Source: Spirochaeta sp.
GTDB lineage: Bacteria > Spirochaetota > Spirochaetia > DSM-2461
Assembly (NCBI GenBank): GCA_030635565.1
Contig: DAOVYP010000008.1
Span: forward strand, 1-17,936
Reading direction: 5' to 3'
DNA: 17,936 nucleotides
How positions within the stretch are numbered: position 1 is the first letter of the stretch; each line of letters opens with the position of its first letter. Below the pieces are notes generated by a model. That model did no database searches and was not told the origin of the DNA. It saw only the letters and a program-made list of their open reading frames with translations. Positions 7,343 through 15,254 of the stretch are shown here, piece by piece. The translations under genes and the position numbers were made by a program.

Positions 7343-7459
7343 GAATCTTTGAGAAAAGGTATCCATTCATCTGTTTAAAACAGGAATAGACCAGGCTGAG
7401 GAGGATGTGATGTACCGTGGGATGGGCGGTGGCCCGGAAGGCGTAGGTCCCCTGTCGGA

Positions 7460-9391
7460 TCAGCTATGTCCCCAGGGGAAGCAGGTTATGCGTAACTTCG
7501 TGGCTGCGTAGGGTACCAGCTCGATCATTTCGTTCTCGCCGGAAAGGGGGAGGGGGCTTGTCGGGGGGAGCAGGGCGGTGTCCTTCTCCTTGCCCCATTC
7601 CGGACAGCGGTGGGCTTTTGCCATGATCCGCACTGGGGCACCGTCCTGGCTGTAGGGCTGATCGGATGCGATTCCCGTCTCGATCACCTCGTAGGTTTCC
7701 AGACCGCCCTCTTCAGTCAGTTCCAGGGCGTATTTCCATTCCGACAGTCCGCGAACCGCGTAGTCGCAATATGGCTTGGTCCCTGAACTTACCGTCCATT
7801 CCTCGTCGATCTTCAGGGCATAGAGCAGAGGACCTCGTTCCACGGCCACCGAAGAGCCGCCCCAGAAGGAGGTTTTCACCGTCATGGGTAGTCTCAGTAC
7901 GAGGGTATTTTCGTCGCTTCCCTTGTAGTCCAGCTTGAAAACAGTTCCGGTCTCCGGGGCAAAAGTCTCTCCCTGGAATTCGAGTTTCGCATCATCGCAC
8001 CAGCCGGGGATGCGGAAGTGCAGTGGGAAGGCTACTTCGGCCTCGGAACTGACACTGATCTCGACACGATCGGAGAAGGGGTATTCTGTTTTTTGAACGA
8101 CGCGGACTTTCTTCCCGTCCTTGGTCTCGAATTCTGTAGCCGAGGGGCCGTAGAGCATGAGGGCCAGTCCCCCATCGTAGCTCTCCATGAACATATGGGA
8201 GACGAATTTCGGCCATCCCTGGTGCATGTTCGCCAGGCAGCAACCGAAATTGGGCTCCAGGCCGAAGATGTTGGCGTCATCATCATTGTTATAGAAACCG
8301 TGCTCAGCAACGACGGCCGCGATCTGGTTCGGCATCTGGTCATACTGGTGGGATTCAATCCGGTACCCCATGGTTCCCGGCAAGGCGTTATAGGCCAATT
8401 TCTCAATGTGATCCCCAGTCGCAGGGTCACCGGTCACTTTGAGATTCTCCTCCAGGCTGAAGAGCAACTCGGTCACCGAGCAGAGCTCGGCCCCCTTGGA
8501 GGGAGAATCTCCGTTCAAGTGTTCGTCACCGGACCAGATACCCATGGCCAGTCCGTGATGTGTCATCAGGTCATCGATGCCCTTGTCCACGGAAGAGACC
8601 AGGTCGCCATCGTCCCGGAGCTGGGACACGAGAACCGGGGTTTTAACTCCCATGGCGATGTTGACAGTATGCGTGGAGAAATAAGCCATGGCGTCGTAGA
8701 TCTCGAAAGAGGCCATCTTTTTCATCCGCTTCCAGTCGTAGTAGAATCCGGTTGGCCGGGTGAAAGGGATGTTCTGAAAATATGAGCGCCAATCGAAGCT
8801 CTGCTCATTGATTAATGCGGCGAGATCCAGGAGCCAGCCTTCCCGGGTGACGTTGTACAGCCAGATTACGGCGTAGATGTTGTCTCCCGCCCGGGAACTC
8901 CCCCAGTTCTTCAAGGGGCGATCGGGGAGGGCCTTGAGTTGGAAAGTGAAGTACCGGCTCAGGAAGGGGACAATACGCTTGTCCCCCGTAGCCTCGTGGT
9001 ACTGAATGAGAACCTTGTTCATCACCATCTGCGGCCACCAGTCTTCATTCTTCTCCGGTCCGTACCAGCCGAACCTGTCCTGGCTCTCCAGGGTCCAATC
9101 GATCCACTTGCCGATCTTTCCAATCAGTTCTGCGTCTTCGAGCTGGAAGGCCAGGGGAACAAGTCCATCCAGGTAGTAGGGGCCCCTCTCCCAGGACTCG
9201 CCGGTACCACCAAGCCAGCCGCTGTATTGGCCGACACAACTCCAGATATCCTCCAGGTGGCCGGTCAGGCCGTCTTTCTGTATCGTCAGCTGGTCATTGA
9301 GCCAGCCCTCGGGCTTAATTCCCCCGGTAGGGATAAGGGAGAAGGGGATTCTTCGCAATGGAGCGATGTTTTTGAGGTTCAACTCGGACAT
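7460..9391 (-). CDS. GH127-family beta-L-arabinofuranosidase
   Basis: A 643-residue glycoside hydrolase of the GH127 (DUF1680) type: an (alpha/alpha)6 barrel followed by beta-sandwich domains. The zinc-cysteine active site of this family is visible as Glu302-x-Cys304 (GAELCS) and the Cys384-Cys385 pair (NFGCCLANMHQGWPKF), the second region supplying the thiolate nucleophile in characterised members. Known GH127 enzymes release L-arabinose from beta-L-arabinofuranosides such as hydroxyproline-linked oligosaccharides. There is no signal peptide, so it should act in the cytoplasm on imported oligosaccharide. It is the last gene of the transporter operon, 12 bases after the permease stop, with an AAGGAAA ribosome binding site. 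Family is firm; the exact substrate is inferred and GH127 contains other specificities. Confidence 0.9.
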   Translation of the reverse strand: MSELNLKNIAPLRRIPFSLIPTGGIKPEGWLNDQLTIQKDGLTGHLEDIWSCVGQYSGWLGGTGESWERGPYYLDGLVPLAFQLEDAELIGKIGKWIDWTLESQDRFGWYGPEKNEDWWPQMVMNKVLIQYHEATGDKRIVPFLSRYFTFQLKALPDRPLKNWGSSRAGDNIYAVIWLYNVTREGWLLDLAALINEQSFDWRSYFQNIPFTRPTGFYYDWKRMKKMASFEIYDAMAYFSTHTVNIAMGVKTPVLVSQLRDDGDLVSSVDKGIDDLMTHHGLAMGIWSGDEHLNGDSPSKGAELCSVTELLFSLEENLKVTGDPATGDHIEKLAYNALPGTMGYRIESHQYDQMPNQIAAVVAEHGFYNNDDDANIFGLEPNFGCCLANMHQGWPKFVSHMFMESYDGGLALMLYGPSATEFETKDGKKVRVVQKTEYPFSDRVEISVSSEAEVAFPLHFRIPGWCDDAKLEFQGETFAPETGTVFKLDYKGSDENTLVLRLPMTVKTSFWGGSSVAVERGPLLYALKIDEEWTVSSGTKPYCDYAVRGLSEWKYALELTEEGGLETYEVIETGIASDQPYSQDGAPVRIMAKAHRCPEWGKEKDTALLPPTSPLPLSGENEMIELVPYAATKLRITCFPWGHS

Positions 9392-9403
9392 TTAAATTTC
9401 CTT

Positions 9404-10246
9404 TTACTTGACGGATCCGGAGGTCATCCCGGCGACATAGTGCTTTTGCAGGAAGACGAACATGATGATTACCGGGATCATGGATATCACTACCCCGGCG
9501 TTAATGACACCCCAATCCTGGGTGAATTTCGTGACGCTGAGGTAGTTCAGGGCGACTTGGATGTTCCTGGCCTTCGCTGAGGAGGCGAAGAGCATCGAGA
9601 GCAGGAAATCGTTCCATACCGCCAGGAACACGAATACGATGCAGGTGGACAGGGCGGGAAGTGTCAGGGGGAAGTACATCGATGTCAGGATTCTCGAATC
9701 CTTGGCACCGTCGATAAGGGCGCTTTCCCGGATGGCCGGGGGGATGCTCGCCAGGGCGTTGCGCAGCATGAAGATGCAGAACGGTATGGAATAAGTGATA
9801 TAGATGAATGTGAGCCCCGGCTTGGTGTCGAAGAGCCTAAGTTTGATGAGGAGTTGGTACAGGGGGATAACCAGGGACTGAAAGGGCACCATCATGATGG
9901 CCAGGACCAGGATGAAGATAAATTTTGAGCCCTTGAAGGGGAAGAACACGAAGGCGTAGGCCGCCGGATAGGCCACCAGTACCATCAGGCCCAGGGTCAT
10001 GGCCACCATGATGGCGGTATTGAACAAAAACTTGAGAAATACGCCGTCCTGGTAACCGAGGATCTTCCCGTATTGAACCAGTGTGACCGGGCTTGGCCAG
10101 AATTCCGGAGGATAGGCGATCACTTCGGAGGATATTTTCAAGGAGGTGATGAGGGTCCAGACCAGAGGCGCGAAGAACAGACAGGCCAGCAGAACCATCA
10201 TGGCGTGGAATGCGATTTTCCCGAAGATTCCGGTTTTCTTAGTCAC
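9404..10246 (-). CDS. Carbohydrate ABC transporter permease, MalG type
   Basis: A 280-residue inner-membrane permease with six predicted helices. The cytoplasmic EAA loop reads ESALIDGAKDSRILTSMYFP (about residues 174-193), which docks onto the transporter ATPase. It starts with GTG at 10246, supported by AGGGAGG seven bases upstream, and overlaps the end of the MalF-type gene by 8 bases (translational coupling). The C-terminus follows the MalG/CUT1 pattern, with KHYVAGMTSGSVK. Together with the MalF-type protein it forms the channel of a CUT1 importer for di- or oligosaccharides. No ATPase gene is present in the operon, so a shared MsmK/UgpC-type ATPase encoded elsewhere is probably used. 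Confidence 0.93.
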   Translation of the reverse strand: MTKKTGIFGKIAFHAMMVLLACLFFAPLVWTLITSLKISSEVIAYPPEFWPSPVTLVQYGKILGYQDGVFLKFLFNTAIMVAMTLGLMVLVAYPAAYAFVFFPFKGSKFIFILVLAIMMVPFQSLVIPLYQLLIKLRLFDTKPGLTFIYITYSIPFCIFMLRNALASIPPAIRESALIDGAKDSRILTSMYFPLTLPALSTCIVFVFLAVWNDFLLSMLFASSAKARNIQVALNYLSVTKFTQDWGVINAGVVISMIPVIIMFVFLQKHYVAGMTSGSVK

Positions 10247-11105
10247 GGCCGTACCTCCCTGCCTTCAGCTGCAGTACGCTCAATCCCAGCAGGAACAGAG
10301 AAAAGGCCACCGAGGCCGCCGCGCTCTTACCGACTTCAAAATACTCAAACCCGACCCGGTTAATATACATCAGCAGGGTCATCGTGCGATTCAGGGGATT
10401 ACCGTGGGTCATGACGTAGAACTGGTCGAAGGCTCGGAAGGAACCGGCGAGGGAGAGGATCAGCGCCAGGACGATGGTAGGCCTCAGGAGGGGGAGGGTT
10501 ATGCGGAAGAAGACCCGTACTCGCCCGGCACCGTCGATGGCAGCGGATTCGTACACCTCATTCGGGATGCCCGCCATCCCCGACAGGAGGAGGAGCATGC
10601 TGAATCCCTGGGTCTTCCAGCCGATCATCATCGAGACTGCCATCATGGCCCGAAACTGCTCGTTGAAGAAATTGAAAGGTTTTTCGACGATCCCGACTTT
10701 CAACAGGACATAGTTCAGTATTCCATAGGTGTCACTGAGCAGCCAGAGCCACACGTAGCTCGCGGCGACAAAGGAGATGGTGAAGGGAATGAAGAAGATG
10801 ACGCGGTAGACAACGTTCGATCCTGTGTTCTTCCGCAGCACCAGGGCGAAGAAGAATGCCATGAAGAAGATGATGGGGGTGACGATTACCGTGTAGAGCA
10901 GGGTGTTCCCGAAGGATTGCAGGAAGTGGCTGTCATGGAACAGATCTATGTAATTCTCGAAGAAGACAAATGTATTGGCCTTGGTCGGGCTCCACTCCAG
11001 GAAGGAGAGGTGGAACATCGAAATGACAGGCACGATGAAGAAAATCACAATTAAAAGGGCCACCGGTGTCAGGTAGAGCAGCCCTTTTCGCATATTGGTA
11101 TCCAT
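10239..11105 (-). CDS. Carbohydrate ABC transporter permease, MalF type
   Basis: A 288-residue permease with six predicted membrane helices and a clear EAA loop (YESAAIDGAGRVRVFFRITL, about residues 185-204). Membrane helix 1 is YLTPVALLIVIFFIVPVI. The start at ATG 11105 is chosen because GGAG sits six bases upstream. A TTG at 11156 would add 17 residues that lack membrane-protein character. It follows the solute-binding-protein gene after a gap of about 100 bases that contains a strong stem-loop and a second inverted repeat, and it overlaps the MalG-type gene by 8 bases. It forms one half of the importer channel. Confidence 0.92.
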   Translation of the reverse strand: MDTNMRKGLLYLTPVALLIVIFFIVPVISMFHLSFLEWSPTKANTFVFFENYIDLFHDSHFLQSFGNTLLYTVIVTPIIFFMAFFFALVLRKNTGSNVVYRVIFFIPFTISFVAASYVWLWLLSDTYGILNYVLLKVGIVEKPFNFFNEQFRAMMAVSMMIGWKTQGFSMLLLLSGMAGIPNEVYESAAIDGAGRVRVFFRITLPLLRPTIVLALILSLAGSFRAFDQFYVMTHGNPLNRTMTLLMYINRVGFEYFEVGKSAAASVAFSLFLLGLSVLQLKAGRYGRD

Positions 11106-11130
11106 GGAGCACTCCAAGAGGAACCCGACC

Positions 11131-11144
11131 GGGAACACGTTCCC
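11131..11144. repeat. Inverted repeat between binding protein and MalF-type permease
   Basis: GGGAAC and GTTCCC are separated by AC. With flanking CCGGG/CCCGG bases the RNA can form a hairpin with one bulge, about 26 bases before the permease start. It is the second of two stem-loops in this intercistronic gap. Confidence 0.4.
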
Positions 11145-11182
11145 CGGGCGGGCCAATTGTCGATATCGGGTATTCGGAAAGA

Positions 11183-11204
11183 TTCCCCCTCAAAGGAGGG
11201 GGAA
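11183..11204 (-). other. Intercistronic stem-loop after the sugar-binding-protein gene
   Basis: A perfect 9-bp stem (TTCCCCCTC pairing with GAGGGGGAA) with a 4-base loop begins five bases after the binding-protein stop codon. On the minus strand no U-run follows (ATCTTTCC), so it is not a clean terminator. In maltose-type operons such structures protect the upstream message from 3' decay and let the binding protein be made in excess over the permeases. That role is inferred here. Confidence 0.7.
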
Positions 11205-11208
11205 CGGG

Positions 11209-12459
11209 CTAGTCTTCCATCGCCTCGGCGATGGCTCGGGCGCCCTGAGTGACGGCCTCGTCTACCGAGAGTTCGCCGCGGATCGAGCTGTTGATGTAGT
11301 AGAGCAGGGGGTCATAGATCTTGTTGTAATTCTTGCTGATCGGGGTCTTCGCCATGGGCAGGATGTCGACGAAGGCCATCATCCGGGGAAGTTCCCTGTA
11401 ATACTTGTTGTCGAAGAGGTCGGTCCTGGGCAGGAGGCCGTAATCCTTGGCGTACACCTCCACCAGTGGTTCTTCGGACAGGGCGTACTCGATGAAGCTC
11501 CATGCCGCGTCGAAATCCTTGCTCTGGCTCGTGATACCGATCAGGTTGCCTCCGCCGAAGGTGTAGTGCCGGCCCGTGTTGGAGGGGATGGGCACAATCT
11601 CGTAGTCGATCTCGGGAGCGTCGGTCCGGAGGCTGGTGAGGTTGAAATTCCCGCCGTGGTACATGACCAACTTGCCTGAGATGAACATATTATAGGCGTT
11701 GAAGTCGGATTGAATCGAGGATTCGGGTGCCATCTTGTAGGTGTGAACCATATCGTACCAGAGCTGGTAGACCTCCCGGGTTGCTTTGGAGTCATAGGTA
11801 ACCTTTTCGCCGGGACCGATCATTGCTCCACCGTTCCCCCAGAGATAGGGCAGGCCCCAGAACATGTTCCCACCGGCGGAGTTGAGGAGGTGGGAGCCCC
11901 ATTGGTCGATGTTTCCGTCACCGTCGGTGTCCTTGGTGACCGCCATGCCGATCTCGATGTACTCTTCCCAAGTCGCCGGCGGCTTGTCATAACCCGCTTC
12001 CCGGAGGATGTCCATGTTCACCAGAAGGGTGGAGAGATCCAGTTCGTATGGGAGGGCGTACACCTCGCCGTCCTTCCGGGCGACGTCGATATTCCCCTGG
12101 GGCAGGGCGTCCTTGAAACTCAAGGATTCATACTGCTTCGTGATTGGAGCGAATGCGTCCTGTTCCAGGAAGTAGGGATACTGCACCAAGTCAAGGCTAT
12201 AGACGTCGGGGGCCGTGTTCGAGCTGAGGGCCGCCATGAATTTGGGCACCTGTTGATCGTAGGGAATTACCTCGAATACCGCTCGGACATCCTTGCCCTC
12301 AGCTTCCATCTGATCGTTGAACATCTTAACCACCCCTTCCATCAGGGCGTTCCTGTTCCAGATTCTCAATTCAACTGAGTCCGCCTTGTCGGCGCCTCCG
12401 TTCGCGAAAAGGGCGCATGTCAGGGAGAGCAACACGACTGCTATAATGATTTTTTTCAC
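11209..12459 (-). CDS. Carbohydrate ABC transporter substrate-binding protein
   Basis: A 416-residue extracellular solute-binding protein of family 1 (MalE-like). The GTG start at 12459 is chosen because AAGGAG lies seven bases upstream and it opens a classical signal peptide (KKIIIAVVLLSLTCALFA before NGG). An upstream in-frame start would place 25 polar residues before it. Cleavage after ALFA is likely. The Cys at residue 15 is not in a standard lipobox, though spirochaetal lipoboxes are loose. The mature protein has a calcium-loop-like DTDGDGNIDQ (about 177-186), common in this family, and aromatic residues suited to sugar binding. It is the first transporter gene, directly downstream of a LacI-type operator. 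Neighbouring GH127 suggests an arabinose-containing oligosaccharide ligand; that is inference. Confidence 0.93.
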   Translation of the reverse strand: MKKIIIAVVLLSLTCALFANGGADKADSVELRIWNRNALMEGVVKMFNDQMEAEGKDVRAVFEVIPYDQQVPKFMAALSSNTAPDVYSLDLVQYPYFLEQDAFAPITKQYESLSFKDALPQGNIDVARKDGEVYALPYELDLSTLLVNMDILREAGYDKPPATWEEYIEIGMAVTKDTDGDGNIDQWGSHLLNSAGGNMFWGLPYLWGNGGAMIGPGEKVTYDSKATREVYQLWYDMVHTYKMAPESSIQSDFNAYNMFISGKLVMYHGGNFNLTSLRTDAPEIDYEIVPIPSNTGRHYTFGGGNLIGITSQSKDFDAAWSFIEYALSEEPLVEVYAKDYGLLPRTDLFDNKYYRELPRMMAFVDILPMAKTPISKNYNKIYDPLLYYINSSIRGELSVDEAVTQGARAIAEAMED

Positions 12460-12579
12460 CGATTTACTCCTTATTGATGATTGCGGGTCCCGAACAAGGT
12501 TCGACGGCGGGGATGCGGATGCCTGCAACAACATCCGACGACACCGTATGGCGAAGCCTCAGACAGGATAATGAAAACA

Positions 12580-12595
12580 CTAGAAACGTTTCTAG
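12580..12595. promoter_or_regulatory. LacI-family operator, perfect 16-bp palindrome
   Basis: CTAGAAACGTTTCTAG is a perfect palindrome with the central CG typical of LacI/GalR-family operators. It lies just downstream of a -10 element on the minus strand, covering the expected transcription start of the binding-protein operon, and within 150 bases of the lacI-type gene. Binding there would block transcription initiation. Confidence 0.88.
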
Positions 12596-12599
12596 CGGT

Positions 12600-12628
12600 A
12601 ATATCCCATAACGGAATCTGTTTGTCAA
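12600..12628 (-). promoter_or_regulatory. Sigma-70-type promoter of the sugar transport operon
   Basis: On the minus strand a perfect -35 TTGACA (12628-12623) is separated by 17 bases from GATATT (12605-12600), which has an extended TG three bases upstream. The start site is expected near 12593, inside the operator palindrome. The upstream stretch (about 12629-12690) is strongly AT-rich and may act as an UP element. Confidence 0.75.
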
Positions 12629-12718
12629 TATAGTTTTTTAAAATTTTGTATTGTAAATAAATAGATTTGAATATATATGAATGAACTAATCTCTCCCGAA
12701 ATGTCTTTGAAGTGAAAT

Positions 12719-12736
12719 TCCTCAGGATGCTGAGGA
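12719..12736 (-). terminator. Stem-loop at the lacI-type stop codon
   Basis: TCCTCAG and CTGAGGA form a 7-bp stem with a 4-base loop overlapping the stop codon of the regulator. It is followed on the minus strand by ATTTCACTTC, which is only weakly U-rich. It may partly separate regulator transcription from the transporter operon, but it is not a textbook terminator. Confidence 0.35.
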
Positions 12737-13720
12737 TTCCCTTTCGATCAACCGACATGGAAGCAAGAAGGAGGTCTGCCCATCCGTGGTATCGGGGGCA
12801 AACTCGAAACCGTTTTCGATCGTGTGGAAAAGGATGTCCGCCGCCTTCTCGCCGATGTTCTTAAGGGGCATTGCGATGCTGCTCAGGGATGGGCGCATCA
12901 GCGTGCAGAACTCAATGTCATCGAAGCCGATGATGGCAATTTCCTCCGGTATTGAGAGGCCCGAGTCCGCAGCGGCGTGGTAGAAGGAGAAAGCGATAGC
13001 GTCGCTCTGGCAGAAGACGGCATCCGGTTTCGCTTCCTTTATTAACCTCACGGACATTTCGTAGCTCCGGCGGCTGTCCCAGAAACTGCTCTCGACGATT
13101 CCTGCAGGTTCCAGGTCGGCACGTTCGAGGACCTTAGTGAATCCGTCGGATCGTTCCCGAGAGGCCTTCCAGCCGGCGTTGCCGGTAATCATACCGATTC
13201 TCTTTCGCCCCTTGGAAAGCAGGTGCGCGGCGGCGAGGGACCCGCCTTGCTCGTCGTCGGGCAATATTGAGCTCGATAGCCTTTCCTTATGGGCGCAGTA
13301 GGCGAAGATGACGGGTAGATCGCCGGGGACAGGAAAGCCCAGCATTTCGGTTTTGTTGTCGATAAAGACGATGCCCTCCACCCTGTGATCCCGGAGGAAT
13401 GATATGGAGTGCTCATGGTTCTCCGTATCGGCCACCAGGAGCATTGTATAACCCTTTTCCTTACAGATTTTTGCGATAGATTCAATCACCGTTTTGTCCG
13501 GGCCGTATTTCTTCAGGTTGCCGATGATGCCGATGGTACGGGTCCGCCGACTCTTGAGGTTGCGGGCCGAGGGATTCGCCTTGTAGTTGTACTTCCGCAC
13601 CAGGGCTTCCACCAGCTCCCTCTTCTCCTTGCTGACCGGTCCGGATTCGTTGACGACATAGGAAACTGTTGAGATTGAAACCCCGGCCTCCCGGGCGATG
13701 TCTTTGATCGTAATCCTCAT
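12722..13720 (-). CDS. LacI-family transcriptional regulator
   Basis: A 332-residue repressor with the N-terminal helix-turn-helix (TIKDIAREAGVSISTVSYVV, residues 4-23). A hinge region (NPSARNLKSRRTRTIGII) and a periplasmic-binding-protein-like sensor domain follow. Visible sensor landmarks are GIVFIDN, DDEQGG, RKRIGMITG, DAVFCQSDAIAF and EIAIIGFDDIEFC. It ends 263 bases before the substrate-binding-protein start, in the same orientation, and the perfect CG-centred palindrome between them is its likely operator. The inducer is expected to be the transported or processed sugar. It is probably a local repressor of importer and GH127. The start codon ATG at 13720 directly precedes RITIKDIA, as usual for the family. 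Confidence 0.95.
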   Translation of the reverse strand: MRITIKDIAREAGVSISTVSYVVNESGPVSKEKRELVEALVRKYNYKANPSARNLKSRRTRTIGIIGNLKKYGPDKTVIESIAKICKEKGYTMLLVADTENHEHSISFLRDHRVEGIVFIDNKTEMLGFPVPGDLPVIFAYCAHKERLSSSILPDDEQGGSLAAAHLLSKGRKRIGMITGNAGWKASRERSDGFTKVLERADLEPAGIVESSFWDSRRSYEMSVRLIKEAKPDAVFCQSDAIAFSFYHAAADSGLSIPEEIAIIGFDDIEFCTLMRPSLSSIAMPLKNIGEKAADILFHTIENGFEFAPDTTDGQTSFLLPCRLIERESSAS

Positions 13721-13861
13721 AATTCGCGCTGTCTGTCCCTGATTGATCGAAGATTCATGTATACTGTAGGTGAATAGTAGCGTATGCGGGAGGGAGGGGA
13801 TAGGGAAAGCTCATCTCGAACCTATGCCCCTCCTGGAAAGACGATTCGTCCCAGAATAAAA

Positions 13862-14341
13862 TTAATGGTGATGGCCGTGCTCCCCATGCACATGACCATG
13901 TTCCAGCTCTTCTTCGGTCGCATCCCTCACCTCTTTCACCGTGACATCGAAAATGAGTGTTTTTCCTGCGAAAGGATGGTTGCCGTCGATGATAACTGTA
14001 TCGTCCTCAACCGACATCACGGTGTAGAAACGCAGCTCCCCGTCAAGGTCGGCATGGAAAACCAGGCCCGGAGAAACTTCTTCGGAATCCTCGAAATCCT
14101 CCAGATCCATTTCCCTTATCAGTTCATCATCTCTTGTGCCGAAACCTTCCTTTGGGGCCAGGGTAACTTCCATCTGATGTCCGGTTTCTTTGCCCTCCAG
14201 GGCTTTCTCCAAACCGGGAGCCAGGGCTCCGGAACCCTGAATGTAACTCATGAGTTCTCCATCCGCGCTTTCGAGAAGTTTCCCCTCCTCGTCCCTGATA
14301 TCATAGTCGATGGTGACAACGGCGTCTTTGCTGATGGTCAT
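13862..14341 (-). CDS. slyD: FKBP-type peptidyl-prolyl isomerase, SlyD-like
   Basis: A 159-residue SlyD-type protein. The split FKBP domain is visible as VVTIDYDIRDEEGKLLESA then GSGALAPGLEKALEGKETG (about 36-54), with the insert-in-flap region (about 70-120) and NHPFAGKTLIFDVTVKEVR closing it. The last 15 or so residues (HGHVHGEHGHHH) form a short metal-binding His tail. SlyD proteins are cytoplasmic chaperones and prolyl isomerases that bind nickel and help hydrogenase maturation in some bacteria. No hydrogenase genes are visible here. It precedes the lacI-type gene in the same orientation with a 141-base gap. It is divergent from the HAD phosphatase. Confidence 0.93.
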   Translation of the reverse strand: MTISKDAVVTIDYDIRDEEGKLLESADGELMSYIQGSGALAPGLEKALEGKETGHQMEVTLAPKEGFGTRDDELIREMDLEDFEDSEEVSPGLVFHADLDGELRFYTVMSVEDDTVIIDGNHPFAGKTLIFDVTVKEVRDATEEELEHGHVHGEHGHHH

Positions 14342-14429
14342 ATGTGTAATTCCCCGGAAAGTTCATTCATTCCAACAGGGTAAGAGAGTTTCGGGAAAAA
14401 ATCCAATTCTCTGTGGTATTCTGTACAGA

Positions 14430-15254
14430 ATGATAGATCCGATTACCCGGGGGTTGCTGGCAACCGACCTCGACGGTACTCTCGCCGTTGGAGGCGTCAT
14501 AGGTATGGCCGACCGCAAAACCGCCGCCGCCCTGAAGGAACGGGGTATCCCTGTTCTCATCGTTACCGGACGAAATCAGAAATCACTGAATAAGGTGGAG
14601 GGTCTCTGGGATGTAGCTGATGAGGTTCTCTTTTCTTCGGGGGCGGGTCTGTTGGCAGCTGAGGATGCGATCCCTGTGGAACAGGCCAGGCTTACAGTCC
14701 GGGAAGTGAGGGATATCGTCGCCATCCTCAATGAAGCCGGTGAGGATTACTGCGTGTTGAATCCTATCCCCGGGAATCACCATTATTCATGGATGCGCCA
14801 TCGCCCACCCCTGGATAATCCCGATTTCGACAGTCGCATGGATATTTACGCCGAGTGGGGCCGTCCTGATGACGGGAGCCTGTTACCGGCTTCTCAGGTT
14901 CTGATTATCCGACCTCCGGGTATGCTTCCGGATCATAATCTGGAAGCGTCTCTGGCCCCATGGTCTGTGTTTTACAGTTCATCACCTATCGACCATACGT
15001 CCGTCTGGTTGGAGATTTTCCCTGCGGGCATGAACAAGGGAAGCGCCCTGGCCGCCTGGTGCGGGGCGAACAACATAGCCCGTAAACGGGTTCTGGCCCT
15101 AGGTAACGATCATAATGACGAGACGATGCTTTCCTGGGCAGGGATGGGTCGGGTGGTGGACGGAGCTCCTTCGGCATTGAAGTCCAGATTCCCCGTACGC
15201 AGTTTTGAAGCCGCTGCCAAAGAAGCCATGGAGCTGTTTCATCGAATCTGGTAG
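14430..15254 (+). CDS. HAD-superfamily phosphatase, Cof type (IIB)
   Basis: A 274-residue phosphatase. Motif I is LLATDLDGTLA (nucleophile near Asp13), motif II IVTGRN, motif III Lys in MNKGSALAAW, and motif IV GNDHNDETML. The cap lies between motifs II and III, as in subclass IIB (Cof, sucrose-phosphate and mannosyl-phosphoglycerate phosphatases). The usual substrates are sugar or cofactor phosphates in the cytoplasm; the actual one cannot be told. The first plausible start is ATG 14430. Extending upstream would run through the slyD promoter region and overlap that gene. No Shine-Dalgarno is visible, and a TATTCT hexamer seven bases before the ATG raises the possibility of a very short leader. 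It ends tail-to-tail with the rlpA-like gene, overlapping by 16 bases. Confidence 0.88.
   Translation: MIDPITRGLLATDLDGTLAVGGVIGMADRKTAAALKERGIPVLIVTGRNQKSLNKVEGLWDVADEVLFSSGAGLLAAEDAIPVEQARLTVREVRDIVAILNEAGEDYCVLNPIPGNHHYSWMRHRPPLDNPDFDSRMDIYAEWGRPDDGSLLPASQVLIIRPPGMLPDHNLEASLAPWSVFYSSSPIDHTSVWLEIFPAGMNKGSALAAWCGANNIARKRVLALGNDHNDETMLSWAGMGRVVDGAPSALKSRFPVRSFEAAAKEAMELFHRIW

Noticed and set aside
7410..7511. Small plus-strand frame of 33 codons preceded by a strong GAGGAGG
   Set aside because: The ribosome-binding-like stretch is good, but the peptide shows no recognisable feature and its second half is antisense to the conserved end of the GH127 gene. No promoter was seen. A ribosome-profiling signal would be needed to revive it.
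10146..11054. Long plus-strand open frame (302 codons) opposite the MalF-type permease
   Set aside because: Its composition is extremely rich in Glu, Asp, Gly, Gln and His, as expected for the antisense of hydrophobic codons. It lies wholly inside well-supported minus-strand permease genes and has no domain signature.
12471..12758. Minus-strand frame of 95 codons spanning the promoter-operator gap
   Set aside because: It runs across a strong promoter and operator, overlaps the lacI-type 3' end in another frame, and has no ribosome binding site or domain.
13833..13854. Inverted repeat (CTGG...CCAG with inner GACGA/TCGTC) after slyD
   Set aside because: Considered as a terminator, but no U-run follows on either strand and the stem needs an asymmetric three-base bulge.
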